Assembly: GCA_010015745.1 (NCBI GenBank)
Contig: ML978235.1
Span: 62,001-126,000, forward strand
DNA length: 64,000 bases
Direction: 5' to 3'
Origin: Setomelanomma holmii
Lineage: Eukaryota; Ascomycota; Dothideomycetes; Pleosporales; Phaeosphaeriaceae
Of the stretch, positions 47,001 through 58,528 are shown in pieces; the stretch's first letter is position 1, and each line of letters begins with the position of its first letter. Below the pieces are notes generated by a model that was not told where the DNA came from, made no database searches, and saw only the letters and a program-made list of their open reading frames with translations. The translations under genes were made by a program, and so were the position numbers.

Positions 47001-47225
47001 CATGGTACTCAGCAGTCTGGTCAGTTCGCCAACCAGGTCGACAATGCATTCAGCAACACCTCTACTGGAGGCACCAGCGGTCTCACCTCTGGTCTCAACA
47101 ACACAACCGAGGGAACCCACGGCACAACCTCTAGCGCCATCCCGCCAACTGGTGCTCCCGGAACTCAGGGACAGTACAACACCTCCTTTGGTGATCAGAA
47201 CCCCGTCTTCCAGGGCCGTATCTAG
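44088..47225 (+). CDS. HAM1-like / BPI-like large protein with GYGQSQ repeats
   Basis: A 989-residue protein in four exons (44088-44112, 44160-44228, 44296-45314, 45369-47225); all phases match. The first exon is only 25 bp. I recognise it as the fungal family annotated as HAM1-like or bactericidal-permeability-increasing-like, with an N-terminal helical part (from KEADVNRKLQLFGIFQAF) and a C-terminal domain (about residues 500-700, with YIPIPRIEVSDPMIDAVVEN and MGGTGFSFKVEM). The C-terminal domain is thought to be a lipid-binding TULIP-like fold. From about residue 790 the tail is low-complexity Gly/Ser/Gln/Thr and includes six tandem copies of GYGQSQx (residues 860-901). There is no signal peptide. 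The family assignment is from memory of its pattern. Confidence 0.7.
46833..46958 (+). repeat. Six-unit 21 bp coding minisatellite (GYGQSQx)
   Basis: Six tandem in-frame units of 21 bp, each encoding GYGQSQ plus one variable residue (His, Pro, Pro, Val, Pro, Leu); the last unit has His instead of Tyr. Units 2-4 are nearly identical in DNA, so the array can expand or contract without breaking the frame. Confidence 0.95.
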
Positions 47226-49553
47226 ATGTGTTCTGTCAGCGCTTCCTTCAATCGTACGAACTTGATGCACGGCAGCGGGCGAATCATGATTACGACTTCG
47301 AGTACCCTTTCCTTTGTTTAGCCTTGGCTCGATGATACCACGTAGCACATGGGTGAAATGGTTTTGCGTTGATACCTTTGCGGCGGCGGAGCAAGAGATG
47401 GATAGTGATTGGTAATGTCGGAGGCTAGGATGATACGAAACAAAATGGCATTGCTCCACGTCTGTAGTAATAGTTAATCGAACTGTTTGTTCCCTTCACT
47501 ATCTTGTTCCATGTGCGCATAAGATACGCTGATCAGCATGCTACCAAGGTGTTATTTACGGTGCACCACATTCTTGTCAAATGAAGATCATGAGTTTGAA
47601 CCCATCCAACGCGATGCAAATTCGTAAGAAGTTACTTTCCCTTCCTGGCCGTCTACTCGAGAAGCTCTAGGTTCCGCGGCACTATATTAAATTGTAAATG
47701 TATTCTTGACGTTACACATGCATTTCATTCATGGCGATGACGAAATATCAAGAAGCATGTGTCTCATGCGCTTACATTTGTGGACGAGCAACATTCCACG
47801 ATGAAAAGAACAACATGTAGACAGCCAATGCGTGCTTCGATACCGCAAGTCTTGATGTAAATAGTGTTTCATGGATTCAGTCGACGCAGAGCGGCGGCGG
47901 ACATCCAGCTGCAGCTGAGTGATTCTGTGCAGAAGAACTCTCCATACGTCCATTACCGGTGGACTCGGGATTTGCAAGTGTTATGTCAGAGCGTGAAGAG
48001 GCTTGCAGTACAAAGCCTGCAAGAGAAAGGAACCTACGTAGTTTCCATGCAAAACATTTAAAGCAGTTATATTTCAGCACTTCAGTGCCTGCAGACATGG
48101 TAGGCGTGCTGATTCCATTCTGGCATTGACAGGCTTAAAATGGCATCCAGGATGTCGACAATCTTTTCGTACTCGGATTATTTGGGAAAGACTGGTAAGA
48201 AAAGATCGTATGCAGCGGTGGGATGGCCATTTATATCGATGCATTCTGCCCGTACTCAGTGTTTCCCGATGTTCTTCGTCTCAGCGCAGACACAATTGCC
48301 GCGTATGTGACGACACATGCATTTCAAATCCGTACTTCCGGGTCATTAATGAGAGATCGACGGAAGAAAGGCGCCATGGATAATGTAGCTTTACGTCTCG
48401 AAGCTGTGGTCCGCAGCCATGGACTTTGTGCAGCTCAAATTCGGGTCACCAGACCTGCAGGTCATGCGGAGGATTCTGCGGAAATTTCTGAAGCCAACAG
48501 TCGAGTAAGTGGTCACGGATATCCTCCCACAAAAGAGAAGTCGCAAATTAATACCTGAGCACTTTCCAGGTCTCGACACACACACTTCGAGCGTTACGCG
48601 GTTTCTAGTAAGTGAAAGCGCAGCAAGTACAGATTTGCCATTCGAACTCTGCTTTTCAAAATCGGCCAGCACAAGCCATAATCAAACTTGTACGGCCTCT
48701 CTGGAATCTCATGTTGGTTGCGAAGCTGGAAGAGGTCCAGAACATCAGCCTGGGGCGCGGTAATCTTGGAAAAAGCGCAGCAGGCCATAAGGCTAGACTC
48801 CGCAACAAGCAATTAAGTGGGGCTCAGAAGGTCTGGTTTGACTTGATTGATTACCTATTTGAGCCTAGTAGTTGCCTATAGAGCCTTAATTCCTACCTAG
48901 ATGGGTAAGTGGGTCTCTGAAGGTGAACGGATTGACTTGCTTGTTGCGGACTGTGCATGAGGCGTACTCCTAGACCTTTTCGTGACTGCAAGTAGCCCCA
49001 CATATAGTGACTGACATTGCGTTTCTGACTCTGTAAAATCTCCAGGACACAGCTATAGAATGCAGCTATAGTTCCTATTGAAGCCGAGGCCTGTTGTGAC
49101 ACGGACCCTCGGAAGAAAAACATGTGAGGACGGAGAAATGATTTTGGACTCGGAGAACCCAAGCTTTCCAAATACGAAGAAGTGGGGGCAATCTTGGAGA
49201 CAGGCAGCCATGAAGCTACCACTGTCATGGCTTTGGGTCGACACATGTGGAATCCAAGTTTGGCTTTTGTAAGGCGTCAGAAATTCCGAAGATGCGAAAG
49301 AACATGTGGCAAAGATGGGACCGTTTTCTTCCGTGAGGTGGAGAAAGATGGCAGACATGGGTTCGTACTTGAAGGCTTTTTCGAAAAAGCGGGCACCAGC
49401 AGGACATAGCAAGAGTTCACGCTCTTTTCGGTGTCGCGACAAGAATCGTGGATGAATGAAAAAAGCTCACGTTAAGATTTGGGAAATTTATGTGCCAAGT
49501 CCAAAATTAGCCCACACGTGACGTTCAACTTTGCACACTTGATGCCGCATCAT
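47226..49553. other. Large convergent intergenic region, 2.3 kb
   Basis: This lies between two 3' ends. Overlapping short open frames occur on both strands, but none has a motif or consistent splice structure. I see no gene, transposon ends or RNA gene. Confidence 0.4.
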
Positions 49554-52500
49554 CTACCTCTTCAACGTCTTCTGCTTCTCCGCCTCAACCTTCCTCTCCA
49601 TAACCCTCAGACCCTTCCTCCTCCTCACCCGATCCACATACCTCTTCGCCACATTCTCGCGATCCGCCAATTCTCCCAAATCCTCGAGCTGATCCTCCGT
49701 AAACGGGACCCAGAAGGGATCTTCATCCAGCATTTCAAAGCCCGCAAAGCGCAATTGCGGGGACGCAGAGCCTGAACTGCGCTTGCGAATCTCGTCGCTG
49801 AAGCCGAATGATTCTGCCACAGGGAGTAGGGCGTTGATGGTGAATGTTTGATTTCCTGTTGTGCTGGCGGAGGAGGTGGATGATAATGTTTCGGAGAGGA
49901 TGGTGCCGCGACGACGTGTCAGGACCGCGTACACACGCCCAAGTACATCTGTAGAAGCCTGGATTTCGCAGCTGTACATGGCGAGCAGCATGCGAGGAGA
50001 CCAGTCGAGGAAGCCTTGGTGGATGCTGGAGCGTACGGCTTTGATGACTTCGCCAGTAAGACGGCCGCGATCGGCGACGGCGTCTTCGTCGGAGGGGACA
50101 GAGATGGTCACGTCTTCGAGGAAGACGGCGATGCCTTGGACGGGCTCGGCGCAGCAGGGCCCTTGGGCTGTGGCGAGTTGGAAGGCGTAGGTTATTGTTG
50201 AGGCGAAGGTGTGTGCGGTCACTGTGCGATCGGATGGATTTGCAGCTTCGGCGTCAGGGGACTCGGATTCGCGCAATCTGGTAGAGTCAGTTGGGAGTAG
50301 AACCTAGACGGGCCAATAATAACTTACACTTTGCCGCATATACCTGCCTTGGTCGCATCAACCAGAATGTTCGGACCTATTCGCCTCGGCCCAAAGGCTG
50401 TGATCTTCTCGATAACATCCGTCCAGACTTCTTTCTGGCCTTTGGCTTCAGCGAAAGCCTCCTGCAGCTGCTTCTTGAAGTCGACTTGACTTAGTGTGTG
50501 ACCCATCTCGCGCTGCTCTGCCTCTTGCATGCCATCGTGCTCGGCAGACGTTATCTCTGGGTGTAGGTTCGAGTCAGTCCGGCCCTCTTCTTCCGCCCTC
50601 CTCTCAGCGTACAGTCTCTTAATGGCACCCGAGTTCTTCCCTAAAAACTCAGTAATGCTTGGTGGTAATGGTCGTACTCGTAAGCGCACCGACACATGCT
50701 TGCTGGCTGTCTCGCCAATGACCGTACCTCGTGGTAGATTAGGATCTTTCGGTAGGTTCATCTCGGCGGCTGAAACAATCGACTCGCGATATGGCACGAT
50801 TGGTTCACCAGCTTGGATCTCGCACTTGGCAAACCGCTCTCGTAGATCCTTCAGGCAACGCTCAAGATGAAGTTCGCCTGCTGTGAGAATGACGTGCTCT
50901 CCGCTTGGTAGCTGCTCGTACTCGGCGCAAGGGTCGCTTTGTACAAGTAGTTTAAGACCTTTGATCATTTTGTCGAGGTCATAGGGGTTTTCTGGTTCCA
51001 ACGCAACTCGCACAATGGGTTGTGTGCCCATCTGAACTCCAGCAAGATTGAGAGAACCAGGAAGCTGTGAGCAGAGCGTGCCTGATTTGAGAACATGACC
51101 TTCAAGTCCGCCAATACCAAAGACGACGCCAGCTGGTACTGATGTCAATGGTTCCAGCCCACGACCCATCATGAGATATAGCGCGGTGATTTTGACCTTA
51201 TGTGGCTCCGGCGCGGCGTGTGGGTTTGCGGGAGTGAACTTTGGGCCTAAGACATAGACCTCATCGCCCACATTCAGGGTGCCTGAAAATATGCGTGCGA
51301 AGCCGATGAGATGTTCGACATCTTCTGGTGCTTGTGTGGTATTCTCCCCAGGTGTCTCCGTCACGCCAATGGCAGCCGAGCTGAGAGCTTCTGTGACACT
51401 ACTGACGTTCGCATCGCCGTTCGTTGCAGCTTGCTGTCGTGCTATCTCAGCCCGCTTCTTACGCCCTAGCTCTCTTGCCTCTTCGGCGGTCAGCGCGCCA
51501 CCTCTTCGTTTGTTCTGTGGCAATTCGCTGTCGGGTACAGATATCATCTTGCTGACGTATGCAACGACAGGTGCATCTTTCGAGGTCTTGAAGTTCGTCA
51601 TTGCATCGCGCACCTCAGGAGCAACATAGTCCGCCCCAGGAGAGCTGTCGATGATCTCTGGCATCCTCTCTGCTTGTGCTTTGGATGGCGCGGGTAGATA
51701 CTCGGTCACAGATACTAGGAGCGCCGTGGATAGCGGCAGCCACGCTGCGAAGAGAGCGGTCAACAGTGCTCTTGGGTCCCGCGAACGGAGCACATGTGCT
51801 GCGAGGTTGAGGTTCAGCGACTTGGTGATCTTCTCGACCATTGTGGGATCTCTGTTGTACATGTATGAGTATATTGATGAGGTATATACAAGGCGAGTTG
51901 ACAAGAAAAAGGAAGGAAAGGAAATCCACGCACCCCTTCCCATTGTTACCTCCGGTGGTGGCCTCATATATGGCCCATATATTCTCCAGGACTAACTGAA
52001 CGAACATGGGCTTGAGGTGTCGGCCTTTGAGATGCTTGGAGCTGAGCACTCGCTTGGTCTTTGGGTCTAGGTAGAAGTCGCCCCACAGTACCTTTTCGAG
52101 GACAGAACGCTTGATGCCCAGCTTGCGCTCATAAAGGCCAGCGAACTGCCTCACTGTGAAGGCCCAGCCGTCGATGGCACTGCCAAAGATGACGTTGTTC
52201 TTCTCCGGCGCGAAGTAGATGTCTTCGTCGTCCTTCTCCTCGTACTCGGCGGGAGTGTTGGTCGTGTCGACGCTGTCGCCATTTTCTAGGACAGAGGAGG
52301 ATCTAGTGTCAGTCTTCTCAGCAGCTACAGTGTTCAGGCGCTCTTCCATCTTCTCGCGCCAGCGTAGGTCGTCTTCCATGCGCTCGCCCTGGTAAAAGCT
52401 GCCCATGACGGCATTTACCTGTTCGACTAGTTTGCTCAAATGAGTGTGCGCCTCTCCAGGGCTCATCTTCAGTTCTGTGATTAGTCTGTCCATCTTGTTG

Positions 52501-53012
52501 ATGACAAGTAAGGGCTTCAGCTTCTCGATCCACGTCTGTCGTAGCACGGTCACGGTCTGACTACACACGCCCTCGACAGCGTCTACGAGCACGACTGCGC
52601 CATCGCACAGGCGCGATGCTGTAGAGACCTCGTAGCTGAAGTCTATGTGTCCCGGCGAGTCTATCAGGTTTATGAGGAACTCCTTCTGCTCGGGTTGCGC
52701 ATCGGGTGCCGACCGCCGCAGGAGGGAGAAATATAGTGAGATGGCGGAGGATTCCATGGTGATGCCACGCAATTGCTCGTCGGGCCGCGAGTCGAGATAT
52801 CTTATCTTGCCGGCGAGCTTGGGGGAGATGATGCCATTTGTGGCGATAAGGGCGTCTGTGAGCGAGGTTTTGCCATGGTCCTGCCTCAATCAACGGAAGG
52901 AGCAACGACGCGCACATTCCCCACTCACCACATGAGCCATGATGCAGATGTTGCGCACATTGTCGGCCGCCTGCTGAAGCTGGATCAGCTTCTCTGGCGG
53001 GACTACAGGCAT
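49554..53012 (-). CDS. efl1: Ribosome-assembly GTPase EFL1/RIA1
   Basis: EF-2-like GTPase that, with Sdo1, releases Tif6/eIF6 from pre-60S subunits in the cytoplasm. Exons are 53012-52929, 52880-51934, 51851-50328 and 50277-49554, totalling 1092 codons plus stop with all phases matching. GTP-binding motifs are AHVDHGKTS (G1), RGITMESS (G2), DSPGHIDF (G3) and NKMD (G4). Intron 1 falls exactly between Val and Asp of the G1 motif. The Efl1-specific insertion sits between the G domain and domain II and is Glu/Asp-rich. Domain II has FARIFSGTLNVGDEVYVLG, domain III has GELHLERCLKDLRERF, and the C-terminal domain has MYSCEIQASTDVLGRVYAVLTRRRG. Length is close to yeast Ria1 (1110). It is divergent from the PH-domain gene. 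Confidence 0.95.
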
Positions 53013-53645
53013 CGCGGATGTGTCGCGTTGCGCGCGGCTGTTGGAGTTTCCGGCAGGCGCGACGGTGGTGCCGCTGTGTAGTATACAGATGCAACCCAGT
53101 AAAGTCGTCGTTATCGCGTCTCACCAGCGCTCAAGGGGCATCGGCGGTGGAGAAAGAAATGAAGGGCGCGTGCCTGCGACAAGTTGTGCTGGTGAAAGCA
53201 GGCGAGTGGTTGCGGGAGAAAATATATGAAACCGTCTGACAGGCACCCCGCTATGGTTGGCTGCGTCACCATGGCTCATTGTGAGCCCTGCACCAAAAAA
53301 AAACCGTGGGTCTCGACGTCAATAGCGCTCCCGCAGCGCAGCGCAGCGGAATCATGGCTAGCCACAACACACGCCAAACGCATTCAGCCCTGCCATGGCG
53401 ACGTTTGCCCGCCTAATCGAGGCCTCGCTGGCGGTCAGTATTATTGGAGTCCTTCCAACATGTCCTCATAGCCCCGCGCCTGCCTCGACGGTGCTGGGTC
53501 CATGCATTTCCCCTGTCGCTCCTGCCGCGTCGATCTCCCTTAACTCGAACGTAATATATCTCGGTCGCCCATTCTCGCCATTGCGCCCCCAACAACCGCG
53601 ACAATAATACTCACTGCCTGCGACGATTGAATGTGACACGCGACC
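53013..53645. promoter_or_regulatory. Divergent promoter region, EFL1 / OPY1-like
   Basis: A 633 bp gap between two outward-facing start codons, so both promoters lie here. It contains a nine-A run near 53293-53301. No specific binding site could be assigned. Confidence 0.5.
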
Positions 53646-54956
53646 ATGGCGACGTCGGCGGAGAGCGCGCAACAAACGCCTTCCACACCAATCGCCATCC
53701 GCTCCCCAGGCATGAAGCTGGATACGATGCCCGCCCAGCCTCGCTTTGACAGCGTCAAGGCGGCGAGCGCGAGTGCGGGCATAATGTCGCCCGTCAACCA
53801 GAACGGCTGCTTCGAGTTCGACCGCATAATCAAGGCCGGCCATGTCGTCAAGCGCACGCGCAAGACCAGAGTACGCAGTTCCGGGGAGGATCATCTCGTG
53901 TACTAACAGTTGCAGTCGTGGAAGCCTATCTACATCGTACTGCGGCCCAATTGCCTCTCCATGTACAAGGACAAGGACGAGACGAAGCTGCGCCACCAGA
54001 TCAACCTCTTTGAGATCACCGCCGTCGCCCGTCAGCGAGACTCGAAGAAGAAAATGGAGCACGTGTTCGGCATCTTCTCGCCCGCCCGCAACTACCACCT
54101 GAGCGCATCGAGCGAGAGAGAGGCACAGGAATGGGTGGACCTTATACGGACGGAGGCGCGCATAGACGAGGAGGAGGGCGAGTTGACCCTCATGAGCCCC
54201 ACAGGCAAAAAGACGTTCACAGGCTTCGACAGGGACAAGAGGGAGGCGATCAGTGCAAACATAGCTTCGAGTTCTTCCGAAGCTGAAGCAAGGCCGTCGA
54301 GCTCAGTCGCACCAGAGGCGATGCACAGCGCGCGACGGCCATCGCAGGCTCTCAACTACTCGGGCAACGAGCGCAACTCGGCTTCCGACTTCGACTTCTC
54401 TGACACGGGCGGTCCTATGGCCTCGGCTGCCTCGCTACCACGGAAGATTTCGTCGCAGAAGCGCAACTTCAGCCAGCAGAGCAATATCGGCACGACACCA
54501 GACGACGAGCGCGTCGTCTATCACGGTTGGCTGTATGTGCTAAAGTCTAAGGGCGGCGTGCGCCAGTGGAAGAAGGTGTGGGTAGTCCTTCGACTAAAGG
54601 GTCTCGCCTTCTACAAGACAGACGAGGAATACTCCGCAATCCACATCATACCCTTCTCCAGTATCATTGACGCTGTCGACATTGACTCAGTGTCGAAGAG
54701 CAAGCAGTACTGCATGCAGGTCATAGCCGAGGAGAAGAATTTCAGGTTCTGCGCGCCCGACGAGAACTCGCTGGCGAAGTGGCTCGGTGCCTTCAAGAGT
54801 CTGCTAATCAAGCGGAAAGAAGCCGAGCAGAAGCGTGCAGTGCAAGCTGGGCCGAGTACAGCTGTCGCACAGACTCCAGTAAAGGTGATTGCGTCGCCCC
54901 AAATACAGCCACCAACACCACAAACGTCCGCGCAGCAGCCGCTCAGCATCAAATGA
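53646..54956 (+). CDS. Double PH-domain protein, OPY1-like
   Basis: A 421-residue protein in two exons (53646-53870 and 53916-54956, phase 0). It has two pleckstrin-homology domains: about residues 55-165 (starting IKAGHVVKRTRKTR, with SWKPIYIVLRPNCLSMYK and the closing Trp in EAQEWVDLIRTEA), and about 300-395 (YHGWLYVLKSKGGVRQWKKV, closing SLAKWLGAFKSLL). They are separated by a Ser-rich linker, and the tail is Pro/Gln-rich. Yeast Opy1 has the same two-PH layout (328 residues) and senses PI(4,5)P2 to regulate the PIP5-kinase Mss4. A similar membrane-lipid role is likely, but orthology is inferred from layout. The intron splits the first PH domain in its first strand region. Confidence 0.8.
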
Positions 54957-55745
54957 CCTGGACGATCTGACCCTGTACATACACAAGACGTACAGGTCTC
55001 TCTTTAATCACGCCCACCGCCGGCAAGTCGACCACGTCTCATTTCCTTAGCGTCATCTACTTCACGATTGCCATGATTTACGACCTCACCATCCACCCCG
55101 ATGTGGCACTTGATACTCCGATGGATACTAGCATGTCATCGCTACCACCACCTTTACTATATTTTGTCTGTAAGCTAGCTATTCGTGTAGTCGTAGTGTC
55201 CTTGTAATGTCGAATGTCAGTTCTGCTTTCTACTCCAGCATCATAAGACACGTCCCAACTTTCCTAGCCACAGACTCGTGGTTTGATTTCGAGCACATCT
55301 TCCCGCAATGATCCTTCCGAATCTAACAATGTTTCCGAGTCTTGGCAATCCGCCGCGATATTGCGAGGTCGAGCATTTTGCGACGTTCCTCCAATGACGA
55401 GTTTCTCCGACACCACCTTTGTATCACGTTTCGACCGCCAAGACACGTTCTTTTCTCTTGAAGTGGTACCGCATGGTAGTTACAAGGTGTCTCTCAGATC
55501 CTATGTAGGTAAGGAGGCGCGTGCGGAATCAATCATACTCGAAACCCACCTAAGAGAGCGCACAGGATATATGAGGTGTCGAAACAAAGCCAAGCGTCTA
55601 GTACGCGAGACGCATGGCTGCAAGTCGCAGCAAAAGCTTGATGGCAGTCAAAGGCCGACATGGCCTACAAGATGAATGATCAGCCCGGTCATGTTGTCCA
55701 AGTAGGACTTCGACCCTTCAGACATACAGGATCCCGCCATCTATC
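54957..55745. other. Intergenic region
   Basis: Holds the 3' UTR of the PH gene and the promoter of the pectate lyase. A 130-codon open frame at 55283-55675 begins without ATG and has no motif; I do not call it. Confidence 0.4.
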
Positions 55746-57046
55746 ATGAAGTTCGCCGTATCTCTTCTGCTCCTGGCAGCCTCAATTACATCAGCATCTC
55801 CAACCAAGGTACTGGTGAAGCAAGCTACTGTTACTGATGCTGCCAATATTGGATATGCACAGCAGAATGGCGGGTAAGATTGCACATGCATTCAGTCAAT
55901 AACTTACTCACTTCTCAATAGAACCAAGGGAGGCGCTGGCGGACCTACGACAACCGTTTAGCACTCTTCCCCAATTATCTGCCGCTGCCATCGCCACTGG
56001 ACCCCTCGTCATTGTCGTCCAAGGTTCCATAAGCGGTGCAGCAAAGGTCCAGGTAGGGTCTGACAAAACCATCGTTGGCATATCTGGCAGCTGTAAGACG
56101 TTCCGTCCCAGACCACTCACTTATCTACCCAAACCATCCCTTAATGCACGTTGCTGATTTTCCATACCAGCCTTGACAGGAGTCTGCCTCACCATCCTTG
56201 GCCAAAAGAACGTCATTGTCAGGAACATGAAGATCGCAAAAGTCCTCGCCGCATATGGTGACGCCGTCACTATCCAGCTCTCCACCAACATTTGGGTGGA
56301 TCACTGCGATCTCTCTGGCGAAGAGACCGCGGGCAAGGTCAGTCTCATACCAAACTACAATGCCCCTAGTGGTCACTGATCGGCCTTTTAGGACACATAC
56401 GATGGTTTAGTCGACCTCTCTCACGCCGCCCACTTCGTGACAATCTCACACACCTACTTCCACAACCATGTACACCCCTCCCCTGAACTCCTTCCACATT
56501 CCCAATCGCTCTCACACACATCTAACCCTATCGCAGTCCAAAGGCACCCTCGTCGGCCACTCCGACAGCAACGCCACCGAAGACACCTGCCACCTATGCG
56601 TGACATACGCCAACAACCACTTCTACAAAGTCGCCTCGCGCGGCCCACTGCTGCGCTTCGGAACAGCGCACATTTTCAACAACTACTACGACGAGCAGGA
56701 CACGGGTGTGAATGTGCGCATGAATAGCCAGGCGTTAGTGCGAAGCACGGTGTTTGAGAACAGTGGGAAGAAACTGGTATATAGTGAGAATAGTGATGAG
56801 ATTGGGTAGGTCTGCCAAGCGGGAGCGAGGTGCTGCATGGGAAGATGAGTGCTGGGATGAAGTGAGCTGACAAGGATGAATAGATGCGCGGTCGTCATTG
56901 GCACGAATTTCGCTGGTCAGAGCGCCAACACTGCGCAGACGGGCAGGTTGAATGCAAGCAGCTTTACGTATCCGTATACGCTGTTAGGGACCGCGAATGT
57001 TAAGGCTAGTGTGACGAAGGAGGCGGGGCAGACGTTGGGGTTTTAG
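55746..57046 (+). CDS. Secreted pectate lyase, PL1 family, with N-terminal lesion
   Basis: Extracellular enzyme cleaving polygalacturonate by beta-elimination with Ca2+. The signal peptide is MKFAVSLLLLAASITSAS. Exons are 55746-55873, 55922-56092, 56171-56337, 56392-56469, 56537-56805 and 56884-57046. PL1 marks are GVCLTILGQKNVIVRNMKI, IWVDHCDLSG (Ca-binding Asp), DLSHAAHFVTISHTYFHNH, GTLVGHSDSN and VASRGPLLRFG (catalytic Arg). Exon 2 begins with the conserved GGAGGPTTTV and then hits TAG at 55959-55961; the rest reads on in another frame, as if one T were extra in the run 55957-55959. A later acceptor (GTTTAG, exon from 55962) would give an intact frame but drop 13 conserved residues. So it is a pseudogene, a sequencing error, or a gene rescued by a shifted splice site. 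Confidence 0.85.
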
Positions 57047-57321
57047 GTCAGGATCAGCGGCAACGACGTTGAGGTAAGGCGGCGAGCTGGTTCGTGTATA
57101 TACTGTTGTTCGTATGTTAATTAGACTATTAACCATGTTACCATGTGCAGTGCTGCTAGACTTTAATCGCGCCAAGGTAACGCTAAGCTAAACGTGCATA
57201 CCTAGCTTGTGGTACCACATTTCCTTCCTTTGCCATTTATAACCAATCCACGGATCTAACATATCAAGAGAGATTCCAGTCTTCGAAATTTATTCCGGCA
57301 CAACCACGTAGAACATCCACC

Positions 57322-58275
57322 ATGTCTGCAGACTTCATGAGAATGCTCGAAAACATGACCCCACGGTCCAACCGGTGAGAGGGCCGCACCACTTTCCCAA
57401 CACCGCTGATACTATGCCCGTACTTCAGCACCCTAGAAGACCTCCAGAATTCCAATGATCAGCTGTCTGGTATGGATGGCATGGAATTGCGAGGTTGGGC
57501 AAGCCAAGTCTCGATGATCCCATCACGCGACCTCACAGACCCTTTGGGCACAGCACTCAACACAACACTTCAATCCGGCTCCCTCGAGCCACTCGAAGCG
57601 CATATTGACTCCAGATGTGAAGAGCTGGGCAGCCTCGAATCTGTAGTCAACGAGCTCTACCCTCAGCGCTGGGGCCCCACAGACATCCCCATTTACAACA
57701 TCATCCTTCCCTACTTCGTCTCCACACCAGGAAATAAAGCCCACCTACTATCTGTAACAAGCTATCTCGCCCACACCATTAAGATCCCCGTCACTGGCAC
57801 CGACACCACAGGCGCAACCGCACTCTACTGGAGCATATCATGCAAACCGTACGCCGAGCCAGATTTCGCGCAAATCCTCTTCGACGCTGGCGGGTCCGTG
57901 AACCAGCGCAATCGCTTTGGCGGCACTGCGGCTTCTGAAATTTCACAAGTCGATCTCTCCGCAGACACGACGCGGAATGTGGAGATGCTCAAGTGGTATG
58001 TTGAGCATGGCGGGGACGTTGATGGTAAGGACAACGATGGGATGAATGTGCGCATGCTGGTGGAGATGATGAGAAAACGGGTGCCGGGTATGGCTGAGGT
58101 TTTGGCAGAAGGGAGGGCGGTGAGAAAGGAGGGGGATTGTGCGAATTGTGGGCGGAGCTCGGGTGGTGGGAAGGCGTATGCGGCGTGTGCGAGGTGTAAG
58201 AAGGTGAGGTATTGTTGTCAGGAGTGTCAGAGGGTGGATTGGAAGGGGCATAAGAAGGTTTGTAAGGGGAGCTAG
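57322..58275 (+). CDS. Ankyrin-like repeat protein with C-terminal MYND zinc finger
   Basis: A 299-residue protein in two exons (57322-57374 and 57429-58275; phase 2, sum in frame). The first short exon supplies the start MSADFMRMLENMTP; a later ATG at 57472 would give a shorter protein. The middle part has ankyrin-like units (TGATALYWSISCKPY; ILFDAGGSVNQRNRFGGTA; WYVEHGGDVDGKDNDGMN). The C-terminus is a MYND zinc finger with the spaced cysteines C-x2-C-x11-C-x2-C...C-x3-C and the closing H-x3-C (CANCGR, CARCKKVRYCCQECQ, HKKVCKGS). MYND fingers bind proline-rich partner peptides. The specific role is unknown. Confidence 0.85.
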
Positions 58276-58528
58276 TCAGAAGATTTCAGAGTACAGCGAG
58301 GTGGCAACCTCAACAGTGTAGCATCACATCATTAAAGCCACGCACAGCCACAGAGCATCCATATAGCAATGCCGCAGAGATAGCCACTACCATTCTCTTA
58401 CTAAAAACTGGATAGGGCAGGTAAAGTCGAGTGTAGATGTATTTCTTACTCATGATCATGACTACACGTTGGCCAAGCGAGCATCTCTTTTCATGAGCTA
58501 GCACCTCCTCCCTTCACCGGACAGCAGT

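Noticed and set aside
55283..55675. A 130-codon open frame before the pectate lyase
   Set aside because: It begins without ATG, has no motif, and lies in the expected promoter region.
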